Shown: piece after piece, positions 59,963 through 64,000 of the stretch
Numbering within the stretch: the first letter of the stretch is position 1
How the letters are laid out: each line of letters begins with the position of its first letter
Notes under the pieces: model-generated
Told to the model about the DNA's origin: nothing
What the model saw: the letters and a program-made list of their open reading frames with translations, nothing else
Databases searched by the model: none
Source: Microbacterium sp. USTB-Y
Lineage (GTDB): Bacteria > Actinomycetota > Actinomycetes > Actinomycetales > Microbacteriaceae
Direction: 5' to 3'
Assembly: GCF_023703415.1 (NCBI RefSeq)
Contig: NZ_JAGMTU010000001.1
Location: forward strand, 62,001 to 126,000
DNA length: 64,000 bases
Translations under genes and position numbers: made by a program

Positions 59963-61063
59963 ATGACCATCCCCACCACGACCCGCGCAGCCGTGCTCAC
60001 CGAGCACGGTCAGCCGCTCACCCTGCAGGATCTGCCCCTCCCCGCCGAGGTCGCGCCCGGCGCCGCCCTCGTGCGGATCGCGGTGTCGACCCTGTGCGGC
60101 ACCGACATCGAGATCTGGGAAGGCAGGATGACCTTCCCCGGCATGCTGCCGATGGTCCTCGGCCACGAGATGGTCGGCGAGATCGTCGCCCTCGGCGAGG
60201 GCACCGTGGATGCGCTCGGCCGGCCGCTGCACGTCGGCGACCGGATCGGCTGGTCGGAGTCGACCTGCGGCGAGTGCTACGGATGCGTCGTGCTGCGCGA
60301 GCCCGTGCACTGCTCCCGCCGCGGCTACGGCTTCCTGCAGCGCTCGGACGTGCCGCCGTTCGCGACCGCCGGACTCAGCGAGTACGCCTACGTCACCCCG
60401 GGGGCGGCGAAGCTGCTGCTGCCCGATGCGGTGAAGGACACGTGGGCGTCGATGGCCGGCTGCGCGGCGAAGACCGTGCTGCGCGCCTTCGAGCGCGGCG
60501 GGCGGATCCGCCCCGGATCCACGGTCGTCGTGCAGGGCTCCGGAGCCCTCGGCATCTTCGCCACCGCGGTGGCGAAGATCGCCGGCGCCGGACGCGTGAT
60601 CACGGTCGGCGCCCCGGCCGCACGGCTGGAGCTCGCCGCGCGCTTCGGCGCGGACGCGGTCGTCGACTTCCGCGAGGGCCCCGTCGTCACCCAGGTGATG
60701 GAGCTCACGGACGGCCACGGCGCCGACCACGTGTTCGACTTCGCCGGAGCACCGAGCGTGGGACCGGACGCCGTCGGCATGGCCGCCGCGCGCGGCACCG
60801 TCGTGATCGTCGGATCCACCGGCCCCGTGGGGGACGCCTTCCCCGTGAGCGCCCTCATGGGCAAGGAGCTGACCATGGTCGGCTCGCTCAACGGCGACAT
60901 CGCCGACTACGCCCGCTCGATCGACTTCTTCCAGGCCTTCGCCGACCGGTACCCGTGGGACGCGCTGTTCAGCGCCCCCGTGGGGCTCGCCCAGGCCTCC
61001 GAGAAGATCGCGAACATGCACCACCTCGATGAGGTCAAGGCCGTCATCGACCCCCGGCTGTGA
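59963..61063 (+). CDS. zinc-dependent alcohol dehydrogenase
   Basis: A 366-residue medium-chain dehydrogenase. Catalytic zinc ligands C in STLCGTDIE and HE in LGHEMVGEI; structural zinc cysteines in CGECYGCVVLREPVHC. The Rossmann loop VVQGSGALGIFATAVA binds NAD(P). The tail KIANMHHLDEVKAVIDPR is normal for the zinc-binding L-threonine/sorbitol-type group. AGGATCCGC lies before the ATG, 43 bases after the SDR stop. Confidence 0.93.
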   Translation: MTIPTTTRAAVLTEHGQPLTLQDLPLPAEVAPGAALVRIAVSTLCGTDIEIWEGRMTFPGMLPMVLGHEMVGEIVALGEGTVDALGRPLHVGDRIGWSESTCGECYGCVVLREPVHCSRRGYGFLQRSDVPPFATAGLSEYAYVTPGAAKLLLPDAVKDTWASMAGCAAKTVLRAFERGGRIRPGSTVVVQGSGALGIFATAVAKIAGAGRVITVGAPAARLELAARFGADAVVDFREGPVVTQVMELTDGHGADHVFDFAGAPSVGPDAVGMAAARGTVVIVGSTGPVGDAFPVSALMGKELTMVGSLNGDIADYARSIDFFQAFADRYPWDALFSAPVGLAQASEKIANMHHLDEVKAVIDPRL

Positions 61064-61077
61064 AGGAGACCGCGACC

Positions 61078-62061
61078 ATGAACGCAGAGACCACGACACC
61101 GCATCGACCCGAGATGGCGCGGCGCGAGATCGGCACGAGCGGCATCCGCGCGTCGCTGTTCTCGCTCGGCTCCTGGCACACCTACGACCGCATGGACTTC
61201 GGCGACGCCACCGCCATGCTCCGCGAGGCCGTCGACCGCGGCGTGAACCTCTTCGACGTCGGCGTGTACACGGGGCCCGGCATGCCGCCCGCCTTCACCG
61301 ACGTCATCTTCAGCGCGATGGTGCGGGCGGCGGGCCTGCGTCGCGACGAATGGCTGCTCTCGTCGAAGCTGTGGCTGGAGGCGTTCGGCGCGGACGGCTT
61401 CCGCCCCCAGCTCGAGAACGCCCTGTTCCGCGTCGGGGCCGAGCACGCGGATCTGGTGATCCTCGGCGACCTGCGCCGGGACGACCTGGAGCTGGGCGAC
61501 CTCGTGCTCGATCTCGCCCGGCTCACCGACGAGGGACTGATCCGCGCCTGGGGCGTGAACAACTGGTCCGCCGGATCCATCCAGCGGCTCATCGACATCG
61601 CGACCGCCGAGGGCGTCCCCGGCCCGCAGATCGCCCAGCTGAAGTACAGCGTCTCGCGCCGCTCCATCCCCGACGGGGCGCCGTTCGCCCGCCTCTGGGA
61701 GCAGGGACTGACCCTGCAGGCCTCGGACTGCCTGGAGGGCGGCGTGCTCGCCGGCAAGGTGAACGGCGACCGGCAGATCGGGCGGGATCCGGGCGACATC
61801 CGGCAGCGCATCATCGACGACGTGCCCGCCTTCACGGCGCTCGCGGAGTCGCTCGACGCGACCCCGGCGCAGCTGGGCATCGCGTTCACCCTCACGCACC
61901 CCGCCCTCGTCACGACCCTCTTCGGCGCGTCGAGCATCGCGCAGCTGCGCGCGAACCTCGATGCCGCCGCCCTCGTCGATCGCGTCGGCGCCGCCGAGCT
62001 GCGCCGCCTCGTCGAGCCGTTCTGGGCCGATCGCGACATCGTCGACCCCGAAGGCCCCTGA
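61078..62061 (+). CDS. aldo/keto reductase
   Basis: A 327-residue aldo/keto reductase, paralogous to the one at 58107-59063 and in the same regulon. D and Y of the active site lie in LFDVGVYTGPG, K in LLSSKLWLE; WGVNNWSAGS, LKYSVSR and LFGASSIAQLRAN are later family motifs. ATG 61078 is supported by GAAGGAGACCGCGACC; an in-frame GTG 61060 overlapping the alcohol dehydrogenase stop is less likely. Confidence 0.9.
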   Translation: MNAETTTPHRPEMARREIGTSGIRASLFSLGSWHTYDRMDFGDATAMLREAVDRGVNLFDVGVYTGPGMPPAFTDVIFSAMVRAAGLRRDEWLLSSKLWLEAFGADGFRPQLENALFRVGAEHADLVILGDLRRDDLELGDLVLDLARLTDEGLIRAWGVNNWSAGSIQRLIDIATAEGVPGPQIAQLKYSVSRRSIPDGAPFARLWEQGLTLQASDCLEGGVLAGKVNGDRQIGRDPGDIRQRIIDDVPAFTALAESLDATPAQLGIAFTLTHPALVTTLFGASSIAQLRANLDAAALVDRVGAAELRRLVEPFWADRDIVDPEGP

Positions 62062-62113
62062 CGTCGCCCTCGCTCGGCCAGAACCTTCCGCACAACCTGA
62101 AAGGCATCCCCGC

Positions 62114-63106
62114 ATGACCGTCACCGCCGCCGGCTACCCGACCGTGACCCCCGTCCCGTTCGACCCCGAGGTGCAGATCGTGCTCGACGCGATCGCGCAG
62201 AACCCGCAGCCCGCGCTCACCCGGGACACGCTCCCCCGCGAGGGCACGGACGCGATGTTCCCCGACAACGACACGGTGATCGCCGGGCGCGCGATCGACT
62301 GGGAGGACCGCGTGATCCCCGGTCCGGCGGGAGCGCCCGGCATCGAGGTCACGATCTTCCGTCCGCGCGGCACGGCCGGATCCGCCCGTCCCGGGTTCGT
62401 CAACATCCACGGCGGCGGACAGATCGTCGGGCACCGCAGCTGGGAGACCGGCCGCGTGGTCGACATCGTCGAGGAGCACGGCGTGGTCGCGGTCAACGTC
62501 GAGTACCGGCTCGCGCCGGAGCACCCCTCCCCGGCCGGGCTCGAGGACTGTTACGCGGCGCTGCTCTGGCTGCACGCCCACGCCGCCGAGCTCGGCGTCG
62601 ACGCCGACCGGATCATCGTCGGCGGCGGCAGCGCGGGCGGCTGCCTCGCCGCCGGGGTGGCGCTGCTCGCCCGGGACCGGCAGGGACCCGCGCTGGCCGG
62701 CCAGCTGCTGCTCTGCCCCATGCTCGACAACACGAACACCACGGTGTCGAGCCTGCAGTATGACGGCATCGGCACGTGGCAGCGGGAGGCGAACCTGCTC
62801 GCCTGGTCGTGCCTGCTCGGCGACGACCTGGCGTTCAGCCCCGATGCCTCCGGCTACGCCGCGCCGGCCCATGCCGCCGACCTCTCGCGCCTCGCCCCGG
62901 CGTTCATCGAGGTCGGCGAGGCCGAGATGTTCCGCGACGAGGACACCCAGTACGCTCTGCGGATCTGGGCCACGGGCGGACAGGCCGAGCTGCACGTCTG
63001 GGGCGGCGGCGCGCACGGCTTCGACATGTACATGCCCGATGCCGAGATCTCCCGGGCGGCGCTGGCCGCGCGGGCCAGCTGGCTGCGCCGGATCTGGGGC
63101 GCCTGA
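62114..63106 (+). CDS. HSL-family alpha/beta hydrolase
   Basis: A 330-residue hormone-sensitive-lipase-type esterase: oxyanion motif NIHGGGQIVGH (HGGG), nucleophile elbow GGGSAGGCLA, acid in VGEAEMFRDED and His in GGGAHGFDMY. It is followed with a four-base TGATG overlap by a paralogue. It probably cleaves an ester of the imported compound. TGAAAGGCATCCCCGC precedes the ATG. Confidence 0.92.
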   Translation: MTVTAAGYPTVTPVPFDPEVQIVLDAIAQNPQPALTRDTLPREGTDAMFPDNDTVIAGRAIDWEDRVIPGPAGAPGIEVTIFRPRGTAGSARPGFVNIHGGGQIVGHRSWETGRVVDIVEEHGVVAVNVEYRLAPEHPSPAGLEDCYAALLWLHAHAAELGVDADRIIVGGGSAGGCLAAGVALLARDRQGPALAGQLLLCPMLDNTNTTVSSLQYDGIGTWQREANLLAWSCLLGDDLAFSPDASGYAAPAHAADLSRLAPAFIEVGEAEMFRDEDTQYALRIWATGGQAELHVWGGGAHGFDMYMPDAEISRAALAARASWLRRIWGA

Positions 63107-64000
63107 TGGCCGCGAACGAGACCGCGATCGGATCCGTCGCGCCCGTGCCCTACGACCCCGAGCTCGTCGACGGGCTCGCGGCGTTCCTCGACCTCGTCGA
63201 GATCATCCCGCTGCGCGCCGACACGATCCTCGCCAACCGCGCGCACTTCGCGACGATCATCCCCCCGATGGCGGCGCAGGCCGAGGGCAGGGCCGTGACC
63301 TTCGAGGACCGCACGATCCCCGGTCCCGCCGGCGCCCCCGCCGTCGAGATCACGATCGTGCGCCCCGCGGCCCCCGCTGCGGATCCGGCCCCCGCGGTGC
63401 TGTCGATCCACGGCGGCGGCATGGTGCTCGGCACCCGCTTCTTCGGCACGCCCGAGCTCATCGACCTCGCCGAGCGGCACGGCGTGGTGGGCGTGGCGGT
63501 GGAGTACCGCCTCGCCCCGGAGCATCCGGGTCCCGCCCAGGCGGAGGACTGCTACGCGGCGCTCCTGTGGATGGCCGCGCACGCCGACGAGCTCGGGATC
63601 GACCCCGAGCGCATCATCGCCTCGGGGCAGAGCGCGGGCGGCGGCCTCTCCGCCGCGGTGGCCCTGCTCGCGCGCGACCGCCAGGGCCCGCGGCTCGCCG
63701 GCCAGCTGCTCGGCTGCCCGATGCTCGACGACCGCAACGAGACCGTCTCCGCGCGGCAGTACGACGGCATCGGCGCCTGGGACCGCAACAACAACGACAC
63801 CGCCTGGACCGCGATCGCGGGCGACGACCGTTTCACCGACCGGGTGTCGCCGTACACGGCGCCGGCCCGCGCGACCGACCTCGCGGACCTCCCCCCGGCG
63901 TACATCGAGGTAGGGGCCGCGGAGACGTTCCGCGACGAGGCCGTCGACTACGCGTCCCGGATCTGGGCCACCGGCGGACAGGCCGAACTGCACGTCTGGG
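63106..64000 (+). CDS. HSL-family alpha/beta hydrolase, partial
   Basis: The first 298 codons of a second HSL-type esterase, cut by the window end just after the residues AELHVW. It is clearly a duplicate of the preceding gene: HGGGMVLG, GQSAGGGLSAAVALLARDRQGP, LAGQLL-x-CPMLD and VGAAETFRDEA align in order with the first copy (where the elbow reads GGGSAGG). The acid is in AAETFRDEA; the catalytic His lies past the edge. Translation is coupled by the TGATG overlap. Confidence 0.92.
   Translation, partial: MAANETAIGSVAPVPYDPELVDGLAAFLDLVEIIPLRADTILANRAHFATIIPPMAAQAEGRAVTFEDRTIPGPAGAPAVEITIVRPAAPAADPAPAVLSIHGGGMVLGTRFFGTPELIDLAERHGVVGVAVEYRLAPEHPGPAQAEDCYAALLWMAAHADELGIDPERIIASGQSAGGGLSAAVALLARDRQGPRLAGQLLGCPMLDDRNETVSARQYDGIGAWDRNNNDTAWTAIAGDDRFTDRVSPYTAPARATDLADLPPAYIEVGAAETFRDEAVDYASRIWATGGQAELHVW

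Overview
The window is very GC-rich actinobacterial DNA, most likely from Microbacterium or a close relative in Microbacteriaceae. Signs of this are a riboflavin operon behind an FMN riboswitch, a GTP-type PEP carboxykinase divergent from a RamB/PrpR-like regulator, a long-form GAPDH, a DUF222-HNH (13E12-like) gene, many ATGA/GTGA overlaps, and several promoters whose -10 box lies 6-7 bases before the start codon, as expected for leaderless mRNAs. No rRNA, tRNA, CRISPR array, insertion sequence or phage gene was seen.

Layout. 1-2 kb: start of an AbiEi-like antitoxin/HTH protein, an inverted repeat, a 19-bp tandem repeat feeding a GNAT gene, and an Fpg/Nei glycosylase. 2.2-5.9 kb: FMN riboswitch and ribD-ribE-ribBA-ribH. 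6-11.8 kb: small membrane protein, MHS transporter, then an APC permease paired with a copper amine oxidase (amine uptake and oxidation). 11.8-14 kb: DUF222-HNH gene bracketed by two related tandem-repeat arrays and dispersed palindromes, with an SOS-box-like operator in front of it. 14-20.2 kb: LysR regulator divergent from a five-gene overlapping operon (flavin monooxygenase, RidA, DUF1028, M20 amidohydrolase, aldehyde dehydrogenase). 20.2-23.6 kb: small membrane protein, 67-residue HTH protein behind twin operators, LD-carboxypeptidase-like protein, toroid protein, uraD.

24-34.6 kb: a catabolic locus under a cluster of GTACACC operators: a creatinase-fold protein that has lost most M24 metal ligands, a five-gene peptide-type ABC importer, a TIM-barrel isomerase, an atypical DRE-TIM lyase and a barbiturase/cyanuric-acid-hydrolase-family ring-opening amidohydrolase. 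I infer uptake and stepwise opening of a small cyclic amide or ureide; this is the best candidate for an undescribed pathway. 34.7-47.4 kb: pckG/RamB-like pair, AlkZ-like winged-helix protein, flavin electron-transfer module (ferric-reductase-like, FMN-binding, ApbE), two-component system, long GAPDH, amidohydrolase.

47.6-64 kb: a second catabolic regulon: O-methyltransferase, alpha/beta hydrolase, TetR regulator, ABC importer with a permease-ATPase fusion, arylsulfatase, two aldo/keto reductases, SDR, zinc alcohol dehydrogenase and two tandem HSL-type hydrolases. Three of its promoters share a TTCTA-N6-TAGRA-like palindrome, a plausible TetR operator. Together these genes look suited to taking up and degrading a sulfated or esterified organic compound.
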